64,000 nt of DNA. Source: Paraburkholderia sabiae (GTDB taxonomy: Bacteria > Pseudomonadota > Gammaproteobacteria > Burkholderiales > Burkholderiaceae). The notes below the pieces were generated by a model. That model was given only the letters and a program-made list of their open reading frames with translations, ran no database searches and was not told where the DNA came from. This document shows, piece after piece, positions 17,280 to 24,979 of the stretch. The stretch lies in NCBI RefSeq assembly GCF_030412785.1, contig NZ_CP125296.1:434001-498000 (forward strand). The letters are read 5' to 3'. Within the stretch, counting starts at the first letter, position 1. Each line of letters starts with the position of its first letter. The position numbers and the translations under genes were made by a program.

Positions 17280-18428
17280 ATGAATCGACGTACATGGCTG
17301 TTCAGGTTGGCAGTTTGCGCTCTGGCCGCGCAAACTTCGTTCGCATTCGGCGCCGATCCGGAAGTGGTCAAGATCGGCTTTGTCGGACCGTTGACGGGCC
17401 CTGTCGCGCGCGTCGGCAAGGACTTGCAATATGGCGCGCAACTCGCGCTCGATGAAGAGAACGCGAAGCATCCGACCATCGCGGGCAAGCCCGTCAAGTT
17501 CGTGCTCGATGTACAGGACGATCAGGCCGATCCGCGCGTGGCGATCCAGGTCGCGCAGAAGCTCGTCGACGATGGCGTAGTCGGCGTGATCGGCCATTAC
17601 AACTCGGGGTGCAGCATTCCGGCTTCGGCCGTGTATCACAACGCGAATGTCGCGATGATCACGCCGGGCTCGACCAATCCGCAACTCACGAAGCAGGGCT
17701 TCAAGAACGTGTTTCGCACGATGGGGCACGACGGCATCGGCGGTGTGGTGGCGGGGCATTTCGTCGTCGAGCAGATGAAGGCGAAGCGCATCGGCATCAT
17801 CGACGATCGCACGGCGTTCGGTCAGGGTCTCGCGGATGCCTTCGAAAAAGGCGTGAAGGAAGCGAACGGCAATATCGTGTCGCGCGAATTCACCAACGAC
17901 AAGGCCGTCGATTTCCGCGCGATTCTCACGTCGTTGAAGAGCAAGAATGTCGATGTGATTTTCTTCGGCGGACTGGACGAGCAGGGCGCGATGCTGGTCA
18001 AGCAGATGCGCTCGCTCGGCATGCAGACGCAACTATTCGGTGCGGGCGCGTTGAAGAGTAATGCGTTCCTGCAGATTGCGGGTGCTTCCGGCGAACGCAC
18101 GCAGGATCTCGAACCGGGACCGGCGCTCGATAAACTGCCCGCCGCGCAGGACTTCGGCAAGCGCTATAAGGCGCGCTTCAATCAGGATGTCGAGCTGTAT
18201 GCGCCGTTTGCGTATGACGCCGCGCTGGCGATGATCAAGGCGATTCACGATGCGGATTCGCTCGACCGGCAGAAGATCGTCGCGAGCCTGGCCAAAGTCT
18301 CGCTGACGGGCGTGACGGGGAAGATCACGTTCGATCCATATGGCGATCTGATCAAGCCGCCTTATACGCTCTTCGAAGTGCAGCAGGGGCAGTGGAAGAG
18401 TGTGAGGACCGTGGGCGGAGGGGTGTGA
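17280..18428 (+). CDS. LivK-type periplasmic amino-acid-binding protein
   Basis: A 382-residue exported protein: signal peptide ending near QTSFAFGA, then EVVKIGFVGPLTGPVARVGK, the opening of the branched-chain amino-acid/amide receptor family, with MITPGSTNPQLTKQGFKNVF and DDRTAFGQGLADAF further on. It follows the permease and oxidase by 91 bases. No LivHMGF membrane or ATPase genes are adjacent, so it either serves an importer encoded elsewhere or acts as a sensor of the same substrate. Confidence 0.88.
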   Translation: MNRRTWLFRLAVCALAAQTSFAFGADPEVVKIGFVGPLTGPVARVGKDLQYGAQLALDEENAKHPTIAGKPVKFVLDVQDDQADPRVAIQVAQKLVDDGVVGVIGHYNSGCSIPASAVYHNANVAMITPGSTNPQLTKQGFKNVFRTMGHDGIGGVVAGHFVVEQMKAKRIGIIDDRTAFGQGLADAFEKGVKEANGNIVSREFTNDKAVDFRAILTSLKSKNVDVIFFGGLDEQGAMLVKQMRSLGMQTQLFGAGALKSNAFLQIAGASGERTQDLEPGPALDKLPAAQDFGKRYKARFNQDVELYAPFAYDAALAMIKAIHDADSLDRQKIVASLAKVSLTGVTGKITFDPYGDLIKPPYTLFEVQQGQWKSVRTVGGGV

Positions 18429-18524
18429 TCGGGTTTCCCAACACAGCCCGAGGCGATAATTGCATAAGCCGCGCTGGCGCGCGGCCGCTCCTATTGACGA
18501 TCGCAACGTAGAAATAGCCGCGCA

Positions 18525-18992
18525 CTAGCGCCCTTGAGTGTTTTGTTTAATGTCGAACATACCGGTGACGACGCCGCTACTACCGCCTTGGGCGTTTTGC
18601 ACGAGATATTCCTGTTTTACGCTTGCGAACGACAGGCGAACCTGTTCATAGCTCGCGGACATTTCTACGCCGGTGACGACTACATCGCGCATCGTGATTC
18701 GCAAAAAGTCGACGGGTAGGCCTCCCGCCTTTCGCATCGTCAATACGGCCGTCGGAACATGTTTCCCCGTCAGGCAATACGACATCAGGTTTGGACTCGC
18801 CCGATCGATCTGATGGAAAAACACGAGATCTTCCACGGTGGCCTTGGCCGCACCGCCACCCGACCCCGACATCATTGACGACTGCTGCGACATCTTCCAG
18901 GTCCAATCGGCAACCTGAATTTCTCCAGGATGCAGTGCGTCCTGCGATTCTCCCGTAATGCTATCGATTTTTATAAATACGTCATTTGACAT
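18525..18992 (-). CDS. Divergent Hcp (T6SS tube protein), third gene of the Tlde1 cassette
   Basis: A 155-residue protein of the Hcp1/DUF796 family: MSNDVFIKIDSITGESQDAL, the sheet DWTWKMSQQSSMMSGSGGGA, and RLSFASVKQEYLVQN near the end. The start at 18992 follows GGAGAC; an upstream in-frame start at 19019 has no such site. It overlaps the preceding small membrane gene by 11 bases. It is clearly different from the Hcp of the main cluster at 26542, so it is a specialised Hcp that may carry the Tlde1-like toxin, or belongs to a second T6SS. Confidence 0.88.
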   Translation of the reverse strand: MSNDVFIKIDSITGESQDALHPGEIQVADWTWKMSQQSSMMSGSGGGAAKATVEDLVFFHQIDRASPNLMSYCLTGKHVPTAVLTMRKAGGLPVDFLRITMRDVVVTGVEMSASYEQVRLSFASVKQEYLVQNAQGGSSGVVTGMFDIKQNTQGR

Positions 18993-19254
18993 CGGAACGT
19001 CTCCAGTTGCGTTTACCAAGAAGCCGCTTTCCCTGCAGTACGGCCACGACTGCGGCCACGAAGGAGAGCGACAAGGTTACGTAGAAATAGAAGTCCTCAA
19101 GGGCTTCATCTCCGTAGATGCCGAACCAGGCTCCCATTCGAATGAGCGCGTTCGTGGCGTGGTCCGAAAACGGAACATGACCGAAACCCCATGCCAGGAA
19201 ACATGTGATTGCGAGCGTGAGGGCTGAATTGATTAAAAATCTCACGAGTCTCAT
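18982..19254 (-). CDS. Small two-helix membrane protein, candidate immunity protein for the Tlde1-like effector
   Basis: A 90-residue protein with hydrophobic segments at FLINSALTLAITCFLAWGF and FYFYVTLSLSFVAAVVAVL and a basic tail (GKRLLGKRNWRR). Its ATG overlaps the effector's stop (ATGA at 19251-19254) and its end overlaps hcp by 11 bases, the arrangement expected for an effector-immunity pair. The loop between the helices would face the periplasm, where the toxin acts. No family is recognised; the immunity role is inference from position and topology. Confidence 0.6.
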   Translation of the reverse strand: MRLVRFLINSALTLAITCFLAWGFGHVPFSDHATNALIRMGAWFGIYGDEALEDFYFYVTLSLSFVAAVVAVLQGKRLLGKRNWRRSDVK

Positions 19255-19730
19255 TTGACGTCTATGGTCCCGTAGGCGAAGCCTTTGCTACCGGGAATAG
19301 TCATTTGGCTTGCTGATTTCAAGCTTCGACTCAACCTCTCGAAGGCAACGGGATCGACGAGCGTGATACAGCCTTGGCTCAGATTGCGAGGGCCGTGAGG
19401 ATGAAGTCGAAAATTGCCGCGCTTTACACCATTCACGAATACCCAATCGTTCGACGTATCGGCATGGTAGAGAGCAAACCATTTGCTGCGATCCGTGCCA
19501 TAGACGTGAGCGCGGAAAAAATCGATCAGGTGCGAAAACAAACCGCCCGATCCTCGGTCAACGATGTAATAGCGCCCCGGTGGCAGCGGGCCGACATCCC
19601 GAATGGCCGTAGCTTTCGGATTGTCTTTCCCTTTTCCGTCGCCGGAAAACGCCGCGAAGTCTCCCACGCCTTCGCAACGCAAAATGGATGTCGGTTCGCC
19701 GTTCAGGCGGAATGTGCAAGCAATCGGCAT
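19251..19730 (-). CDS. Tlde1-like T6SS effector (DUF2778, L,D-transpeptidase fold)
   Basis: A 159-residue protein with the DUF2778 hallmarks: FAAFSGDGKGKDNPKATAI, RDVGPLPPGRYYIVDRGSG and RLHPHGPRNLSQGCITL, containing H110/H112 and the catalytic-type cysteine C121. Tlde1 toxins of this family attack peptidoglycan tetrapeptide stems in the periplasm of target bacteria. I chose the ATG at 19730, behind GGGAG; the frame is open to a GTG at 19844, which would add 38 residues. The local base composition is less GC-rich than the flanks, and the gene sits directly before an immunity-like gene and hcp. Confidence 0.85.
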   Translation of the reverse strand: MPIACTFRLNGEPTSILRCEGVGDFAAFSGDGKGKDNPKATAIRDVGPLPPGRYYIVDRGSGGLFSHLIDFFRAHVYGTDRSKWFALYHADTSNDWVFVNGVKRGNFRLHPHGPRNLSQGCITLVDPVAFERLSRSLKSASQMTIPGSKGFAYGTIDVK

Positions 19731-19873
19731 TTTTGCTCCCGCGACTTGAAGTGTCACGGTAGCGAAAATGATCTGAGAATGGAATAGTTCGGACTTCGAT
19801 TTAATGTCAAGAATTGTCGAAACGACGAATTCATGGCGGGACACGTTAACGCGCCAAGCGACTTAACGCGGAC

Positions 19874-20338
19874 TCACAAATCGAGTTCCAGAAACTGCGT
19901 GCCTTCTACGGGATTGAACACATACGCTGAAATCGGCCTGAACCCCATCGACGCATAGAGCCGTTGCGCGGACTGCATCGTCGGCAGCGTGTCGAGCCGC
20001 ATCTTCCTGTAGCCCGCGTCTTTTGCAGCGCGCACGATGGCTTGTGCGAGACGTCTGCCGAGCTGTTGCCCACGGCCTTCCGGACGCACATAGAGGCGCT
20101 TCATTTCGCAGACGTCGTATTCGAACGCACGCAGCGCGACACAGCCGATAACGTGTGCTTCGTTGCGTGCGAGCAGGATCGTGCCGCCGGGAGGCGCATA
20201 TTTGCCGGGCAGCGCGGCCAGTTCTTCGTCGAACGACTGAAAGCTCAGATCGATGCCGAGACTATCGGCGTATGCGCGGAAGACGGCGCGCACGACGTCG
20301 AGATCGTCGGGGAAACGGGCGGGCTGGATATCGGTCAT
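19874..20338 (-). CDS. GNAT-family N-acetyltransferase
   Basis: A 154-residue acetyltransferase with the acetyl-CoA loop YVRPEGRGQQLGRRLAQAIV (R/Q-x-x-G-x-G/A type) and the C-terminal RLYASMGFRPISAYVFNP. The frame is open further upstream into the tssL region, but the ATG at 20338 gives the normal GNAT start (ITDIQPARFP-like: MTDIQPARFPDDLDVVRAVF). It sits between the effector cassette and tssL on the same strand. The substrate is unknown, and a role in secretion is not indicated by the sequence. Confidence 0.85.
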   Translation of the reverse strand: MTDIQPARFPDDLDVVRAVFRAYADSLGIDLSFQSFDEELAALPGKYAPPGGTILLARNEAHVIGCVALRAFEYDVCEMKRLYVRPEGRGQQLGRRLAQAIVRAAKDAGYRKMRLDTLPTMQSAQRLYASMGFRPISAYVFNPVEGTQFLELDL

Positions 20339-20478
20339 CGAAATCTTTTCGCCGATGGGAATGTATGCAGTGTAGTCGCCGATTCCGATGTGTTGGCGGA
20401 AACGGCGTACAACATCCCTCTGTACCACGCGAAAAGCCGAAAGAGAAATAACGCGCCCGCAAGCGAGCGCGTCAAACG

Positions 20479-21261
20479 TCAAGGCAGCGAAATCGTCAGA
20501 TTCGCCGATTGCGGACCCAGCCGGATGATTTGCGAGTAAGGCGCGAGCGTGCGCAACGTCGCGTCTTTCAGATACGTATTGAGCCCGAGAAACGCAACGA
20601 GCCCGACGAGCGCAAACACCGCGCCGATCGTCCACAGCGGCACTTCGCGTTTGAGCCGGTGCGCGATCTGATCGGGCAGCGACCAATGCGGCGCAAACGG
20701 CGCGCGCTTGCCCTTCATGTGCGCGATCTCATCGCCGAGACGCGCCGTCAGATACGCAAGTTTCTCTGGTCCTTCGAGCAGATACTTGCCCTGAAAGCCC
20801 AGCAGCAGGCACATATGAAACACTTCGAGCGATTGCAGCCGCACAGCACCTTGCGCGCGGCACTCTTCCAGGTGCTGAAAGAACTTCTCGCCTGCAAGCT
20901 GTTCGCCGAACAACGCAAGTTGCAGCGGACGACGTTCCCATTCCGTACGAATCGAAAACGGCGACGACAACACCAGTTCGTCAACGGCCGCGCAGAACGC
21001 GAACTTGGCTGCGTACGCGTCTTCTGCCGCGACATCGAGCTTCTTCGCACCGCGCTCGAAATCGTTAAGGAACTGCTGGATGCGGCTCATGAACTCGCTG
21101 GCATTGCCCGGCTCGCGACCATTTTTCAGCAGGAACAGCATGAAAAAGCCGTCGTACAGCAGATCGAGCAGCGAGCGAACCTGATAGCTCGGCTGCAATG
21201 CCGACGGCGGCATTGCGGACGGCTGCGTGTTGGTATCGAACAGCGAAGGGGCGTAGCTCAT
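20479..21261 (-). CDS. tssL: T6SS membrane complex protein TssL (DotU/IcmH family)
   Basis: A 260-residue protein with a cytoplasmic helical DotU domain (LLDLLYDGFFMLFLLKNGRE, FAFCAAVDELVLSSPF, EVFHMCLLLGFQGKY) and a single C-terminal membrane anchor (IGAVFALVGLVAFLGLN). There is no peptidoglycan-binding extension, which may be supplied instead by the OmpA-like protein at 34403. TssL joins TssM and TssJ in the trans-envelope complex. It overlaps tssK by four bases. Confidence 0.95.
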   Translation of the reverse strand: MSYAPSLFDTNTQPSAMPPSALQPSYQVRSLLDLLYDGFFMLFLLKNGREPGNASEFMSRIQQFLNDFERGAKKLDVAAEDAYAAKFAFCAAVDELVLSSPFSIRTEWERRPLQLALFGEQLAGEKFFQHLEECRAQGAVRLQSLEVFHMCLLLGFQGKYLLEGPEKLAYLTARLGDEIAHMKGKRAPFAPHWSLPDQIAHRLKREVPLWTIGAVFALVGLVAFLGLNTYLKDATLRTLAPYSQIIRLGPQSANLTISLP

Positions 21262-22601
21262 GGTGTGACCGCGATCAGTTCGAGTTTGAGATCGTTGAGT
21301 CCCGACGGCGCGTAGATCATCGTCGAACGGGCCTGCAACATGCGCTCATACAGCGCGCCGCGTGCTTCCAGCGCGAAGTAGCATGCGCCCGGCCGCACGG
21401 GTATCGCGGGCGGCACTTGCGGCGTGTACGCGAGCCTCACGCCGGGCATCGCGGAGAGAACGAGCTTGTCGACGTCGTCGGGCGCGCCGACCTTGAAACG
21501 CGCGGGCACCGCATCGACGAGTTCGACAGCGGGCAAGTCCGCCGACACCGCGAGGAAGAACTGCGTCTTGTCGTCGATCTTGCCGGAGTCGAGTCGCCCC
21601 GCGTGGAACGAGGGCCGCACTTCTTCGAGCGCGATCGCGAAGTAGCGCGTCGAGATCACTGTCTCGAGCAGATCGCGCAACATGCCGTCGAGCCGCGCGA
21701 AGCCCGGACCGGGATCGTCGTGACGATACGCAGGCAGATCGGCGAGCGCATAACCCTTCGAGAACGTCATCAACTGACCCGCGAGCCGCAGCAGTTCCTG
21801 AAACAGCCGTTCAGGATGCAGCGCGGAATGCTGATACAGATGCGCGAGCGCGGCGAATGCGGCGCTCGCCGTATGCAGCAACCAGAACGATGCAATGTCG
21901 CCGGAGCGGAATTCAATGATGTTCTTCGTCGGCTCGCGATGAAAGCCATACAGTGCATTGACCTTCGCCTGCAACGCGTCGATCAGCTGGCGCAGCCGTT
22001 GATGCAACAGCGGCGATGCATCGATCGCAAGACACGGCGGCACGAACGATTCGTCGAGTTCGAAACCGGACGTTGCCGTGCGGCGCACACGCACGAGCGG
22101 CACCGACAGCAACTGGTCGCGCGGTTCGCTATGCGCGATCAGCTTCACGCTGGTCTTGAGAAACGTGATGTCGGCTTCGGCGGCGTCGGTGAAATGATCG
22201 GGCACGACGCCCTGCTTGCTGACATAGCGCGACACGAAGCCGTCGCCTTCCGTCGCATAATTCTGCCCCGTTTCGCGCACGGGATGCAGCGCAAGGTAAA
22301 ACGTGAATTCGTTGATGCCGTCGGGCAGCGTGTCGAGCGCGACGGGCGGCGGCAGATCGTCGGCCTGCGGCGCGGCATAGAGCGCGCCGTCGGGAAACAC
22401 AAGCGACAGTTCGCTCGCGCGCAGCACGTTGCTGCCGAGCGCATCGCGGTCGAAGCGCACCGAACGCACGCCCCAGTTGTACGGCTGAATCGCCTGGATC
22501 GATTCGAACAGACGCGCCTCGTGGTACGCATCCTGTCGCTGGAAATGCTGCGGCCTCAGAAAAAGGCCTTCCCCCCAGAGCACCTTTGCGGAATAACTCA
22601 T
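21258..22601 (-). CDS. tssK: T6SS baseplate protein TssK
   Basis: A 447-residue protein beginning MSYSAKVLWGEGLFLRPQHF, the unmistakable TssK opening, with RQDAYHEARLFESIQAIQPY next and TPQVPPAIPVRPGACYFALE near the C-terminus. TssK trimers link the baseplate to the TssJLM membrane complex. Length is the family norm of about 440-450. The gene is co-directional with tssJ upstream, from which it is separated by 123 bases, and overlaps tssL downstream by an ATGA. Confidence 0.96.
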   Translation of the reverse strand: MSYSAKVLWGEGLFLRPQHFQRQDAYHEARLFESIQAIQPYNWGVRSVRFDRDALGSNVLRASELSLVFPDGALYAAPQADDLPPPVALDTLPDGINEFTFYLALHPVRETGQNYATEGDGFVSRYVSKQGVVPDHFTDAAEADITFLKTSVKLIAHSEPRDQLLSVPLVRVRRTATSGFELDESFVPPCLAIDASPLLHQRLRQLIDALQAKVNALYGFHREPTKNIIEFRSGDIASFWLLHTASAAFAALAHLYQHSALHPERLFQELLRLAGQLMTFSKGYALADLPAYRHDDPGPGFARLDGMLRDLLETVISTRYFAIALEEVRPSFHAGRLDSGKIDDKTQFFLAVSADLPAVELVDAVPARFKVGAPDDVDKLVLSAMPGVRLAYTPQVPPAIPVRPGACYFALEARGALYERMLQARSTMIYAPSGLNDLKLELIAVTP

Positions 22602-22704
22602 CGCGAACCTGTCTTTATGCGAATTACATCTTTAGACGCCAGGACGGCAAAGCCTTATTAGGCCGCCATTCTGATTTTTACCACGCGCCATTGTTAATTG
22701 TTAA

Positions 22705-22722
22705 ATGACATTTAAACGTCAT
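22705..22722. repeat. Near-perfect 18-bp palindrome between tssJ and tssK
   Basis: ATGACATTTAAACGTCAT is symmetric at 16 of 18 positions and lies two bases beyond the tssJ stop, in an AT-rich gap that also holds GTTAAA/TTTAAC arms at its edges. It could be an RNA hairpin modulating read-through into tssK-tssL or a protein site. Confidence 0.4.
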
Positions 22723-22724
22723 GT

Positions 22725-23351
22725 TTAACCGCAACTCACCGACGACAGCAAATTCAACGGTTGCGCGGGCAATCCCTGTTCGGGCGGTATGACGGTTCCG
22801 TTTGTCACCGTCATTGCACAGTTATGCAGCCCGATCATTATGCCGGATTTCTCCGACTTTCCAGGATCGAACGCGAACTTCCAGCGCTGCATTGCCGGAT
22901 CGCGGAATAGCGCGACGATACCGAATGCCTGCGCCTCGCGCGAAACCTTTTCGGTGACGTTATAGCGCTGGCCGGGAATGAGCGTCACTTCCCGGACGCC
23001 CAGCAGATCGCCGCCCAATGTGCTTTTCTCTTTCGCTGGATCGGTGAACGTGTCGAAAGGCGCCTGTTGAAAAGAAGTGGGGTCTTTCAGCGTATAGAGG
23101 CGGACGACGAGTGCGAGCGGCCGCCTGTCGTTTGCGGCATTCAGATTGGGCGCGGCATAAAGTGTTAAACCGATATTGCGCGGCGGCTTTTGCGAATCCG
23201 GCACGTCGGGCTTGCCGATTCCCGCAGCCTGCAAGGCCGACGAGGCGGCCGCGCCGAGCACGCTGACACCCGCGGCGCAGCCCCCGAGCAGCGCGCTTCC
23301 AGCCGCGCTCAATACGATTAGCGATGCAACCCGGATAGCACGCGTATTCAT
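22725..23351 (-). CDS. tssJ: T6SS outer-membrane lipoprotein TssJ
   Basis: A 208-residue lipoprotein with signal peptide MNTRAIRVASLIVLSAAGSA and lipobox LLGGC. The mature part shows the TssJ sandwich: NIGLTLYAAPNLNAANDRRP, LALVVRLYTLKDPTSFQQAP, and a VTLIPGQRYNVTE strand. It anchors TssM to the outer membrane. I prefer the ATG at 23351, which gives a normal signal peptide, over a GTG ten codons earlier. It is divergent from the tss plus-strand operon. Confidence 0.92.
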   Translation of the reverse strand: MNTRAIRVASLIVLSAAGSALLGGCAAGVSVLGAAASSALQAAGIGKPDVPDSQKPPRNIGLTLYAAPNLNAANDRRPLALVVRLYTLKDPTSFQQAPFDTFTDPAKEKSTLGGDLLGVREVTLIPGQRYNVTEKVSREAQAFGIVALFRDPAMQRWKFAFDPGKSEKSGIMIGLHNCAMTVTNGTVIPPEQGLPAQPLNLLSSVSCG

Positions 23352-23700
23352 TCTGTATAGACCGGTTTTCAAGCCGGCCACCCCGTCGAATTGTCAATTA
23401 AAACGGCTGATAAGTGGTTCGTTTTCACCCTGCCCACGCCGCGCTGCAAACGGCGGATTTGGGCGTCGGCAACACCGTGATCCAGGAAATTATTGCCGCA
23501 GATTCATGCGCATTGAATTGCGAATGGCAATAAATTACCGGTTCGGTTCCGGATATTGTATTGACGTGTTCTCCGAGTTTTCCTTCTGCAGATGAAAGTT
23601 GAATTAATAAAAATTGGCCTGTACTATACGCGCGCACTTAGTGCAAAGCAAAACCCGTTTTCTTCATGAATTATAAAATTCGCACGGCGGTGAAACAAAG
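23352..23700. other. Divergent promoter region of the T6SS cluster
   Basis: About 350 AT-richer bases without a gene between tssJ and the TPR lipoprotein. It contains a sigma70-like promoter (23599-23627) and an 11-base palindrome just after it (GCACTTAGTGC, 23634-23644). No convincing sigma54 -24/-12 element was seen. Confidence 0.55.
23599..23627 (+). promoter_or_regulatory. Sigma70-like promoter of the tss plus-strand operon
   Basis: TTGAAT at 23599-23604 and TACTAT at 23622-23627 are separated by exactly 17 bases, about 70 bases before the start of the TPR lipoprotein gene. The palindrome GCACTTAGTGC at 23634-23644 falls at the expected transcription start and could be an operator. Inferred by eye. 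Confidence 0.45.
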
Positions 23701-24381
23701 ATGAAAAATCGGCTCTTTACCAGTCTTTCTGGGGCAGTGCTGGTATGCGGCATGATTGCCGGATGCGCCACGCAGGGAAACTCCACTCCGCCGACGCCTG
23801 AAGCATTTAATAAGGCGCTCAGCGACGCAGATACCGTCGCGAAGAATGGCGATCAGGATCGCGCCATCGCGCTTTATCAGCAATTGGCCAAAACCGATCC
23901 GACGCGTGAAGAGCCGTGGTCGCGCATTGCGCAGATCCAGTTCGCGCAAGCTCACTACGGTCAGGCCATCGTCGCCGCTCAGGAAGCGCTGCAACGCGAT
24001 CAAACCGATCGTCAGGCGAAGAGCGTGCTGGCCGTGGCCGGTCTGCGCGTCGCCACGCAATCACTCGGCGAACTGCGTCAGGATGCGGCGCTCGCGGGCG
24101 ACGCGAAGTCGGACGCACAGACGCTTGCGAAGCAGCTGCGCGACACGCTCGGCGAAGCGACGCTGTTCCCGCCTGATCCGAACGACAAGCCTGCCCCGAA
24201 GAAGCGCCGCATCGTTCGTCACGTCGCCAAACAGGCACCGAAGGCAAACGATTCCGCGGATACGGGCGCCGCTGCGCCTGCCGCGAATGCGCCTGCACAG
24301 GCGCCCGCCGCTGCACCCGCAGCGCCCGCCAAAGCGGCGCAAAGCGGCGGCGCGTCCGATCCTTTTAGCGCGCTGCGCTGA
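23701..24381 (+). CDS. TPR-containing lipoprotein of the T6SS cluster
   Basis: A 226-residue lipoprotein: signal peptide with lipobox IAGC (C22), then TPR-like helices (AFNKALSDADTVAKNGDQDR, AIALYQQLAKTDPTREEPWS, IAQIQFAQAHYGQAIVAAQE) over residues 35-105, and a Pro/Ala/Lys-rich disordered tail. A similar gene stands before tssB in the T6SS clusters of several Burkholderia, so it is an accessory part of this secretion type. Its precise role is not known. It is the first gene of the tssBC operon. Confidence 0.75.
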   Translation: MKNRLFTSLSGAVLVCGMIAGCATQGNSTPPTPEAFNKALSDADTVAKNGDQDRAIALYQQLAKTDPTREEPWSRIAQIQFAQAHYGQAIVAAQEALQRDQTDRQAKSVLAVAGLRVATQSLGELRQDAALAGDAKSDAQTLAKQLRDTLGEATLFPPDPNDKPAPKKRRIVRHVAKQAPKANDSADTGAAAPAANAPAQAPAAAPAAPAKAAQSGGASDPFSALR

Positions 24382-24421
24382 TATCAGGCTGGTCTGAACC
24401 ACACGCACCCGGGAGCCGTCG

Positions 24422-24955
24422 ATGGCCAAGAAAGAAAGTATTCAGAAGCGCTTGCAAAAAGTGCGGCCGCCGCGCGTTCAACTGACCTACGAGGTCGAAC
24501 GCGGCGATGCGATCGAAGTGAAGGAACTGCCGTTCGTCGTCGGCGTGGTTGCCGATCTCGCCGGTCAATCGGAAATCGAACAACCGAAGCTGCGCGATCG
24601 CAAGTTCGTCAGTATCGACCGCGACAATTTCGACGACGTGATGAAGGCGATCGAGCCGCGCGCGGCGTTTCAGATCGAAAACCGCCTGAGCGATGCGGGC
24701 GGCAAGTTCGGTGTCGATCTGCGTTTCCGTTCGATGTCCGACTTCAATCCCGACGAAGTGGTCGCGCAGATCGAACCGCTGCGCCGTCTTCTCGAAGCGC
24801 GTTCGAAGCTCGCTGACCTGCGTAACAAGCTGGCGGGCAACGACAAGCTCGAAGATCTGCTTGGCGAAGTGCTGAAGAACACGCAGCAATTGCAGACGCT
24901 CGCGGGCACGACGCAACGCACGGAAGGCGACGACGCGCCTGACGAGAACAAGTAA
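24422..24955 (+). CDS. tssB: T6SS contractile sheath small subunit TssB (VipA)
   Basis: A 177-residue protein beginning MAKKESIQKRLQKVRPPRVQ, with LTYEVERGDAIEVKELPFVV, GVVADLAGQSE and FVSIDRDNFDDVMKAIEPRA, all characteristic of TssB. It forms the sheath with TssC, contracting to drive the Hcp tube outward. Length is normal. The start follows GGGAG. tssC follows after 24 bases. Confidence 0.97.
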   Translation: MAKKESIQKRLQKVRPPRVQLTYEVERGDAIEVKELPFVVGVVADLAGQSEIEQPKLRDRKFVSIDRDNFDDVMKAIEPRAAFQIENRLSDAGGKFGVDLRFRSMSDFNPDEVVAQIEPLRRLLEARSKLADLRNKLAGNDKLEDLLGEVLKNTQQLQTLAGTTQRTEGDDAPDENK

Positions 24956-24979
24956 GCCTCACGAGGCACCGGGGGTAAC

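Noticed and set aside
18468..18485. GCCGCG-N6-CGCGGC hairpin between the LivK-type gene and hcp
   Set aside because: The stem is short, all GC and without a T-run; it may be chance in GC-rich DNA, so it is not listed as a terminator.
20339..20686. Upstream extension of the GNAT gene into the tssL region
   Set aside because: It would overlap the tssL coding sequence on the same strand and adds residues without GNAT character; the ATG at 20338 gives a complete domain.
23352..23700. Possible sigma54 promoter of the T6SS cluster
   Set aside because: Some T6SS clusters depend on sigma54, but no GG-N10-GC element with the flanking consensus could be seen in the divergent region.
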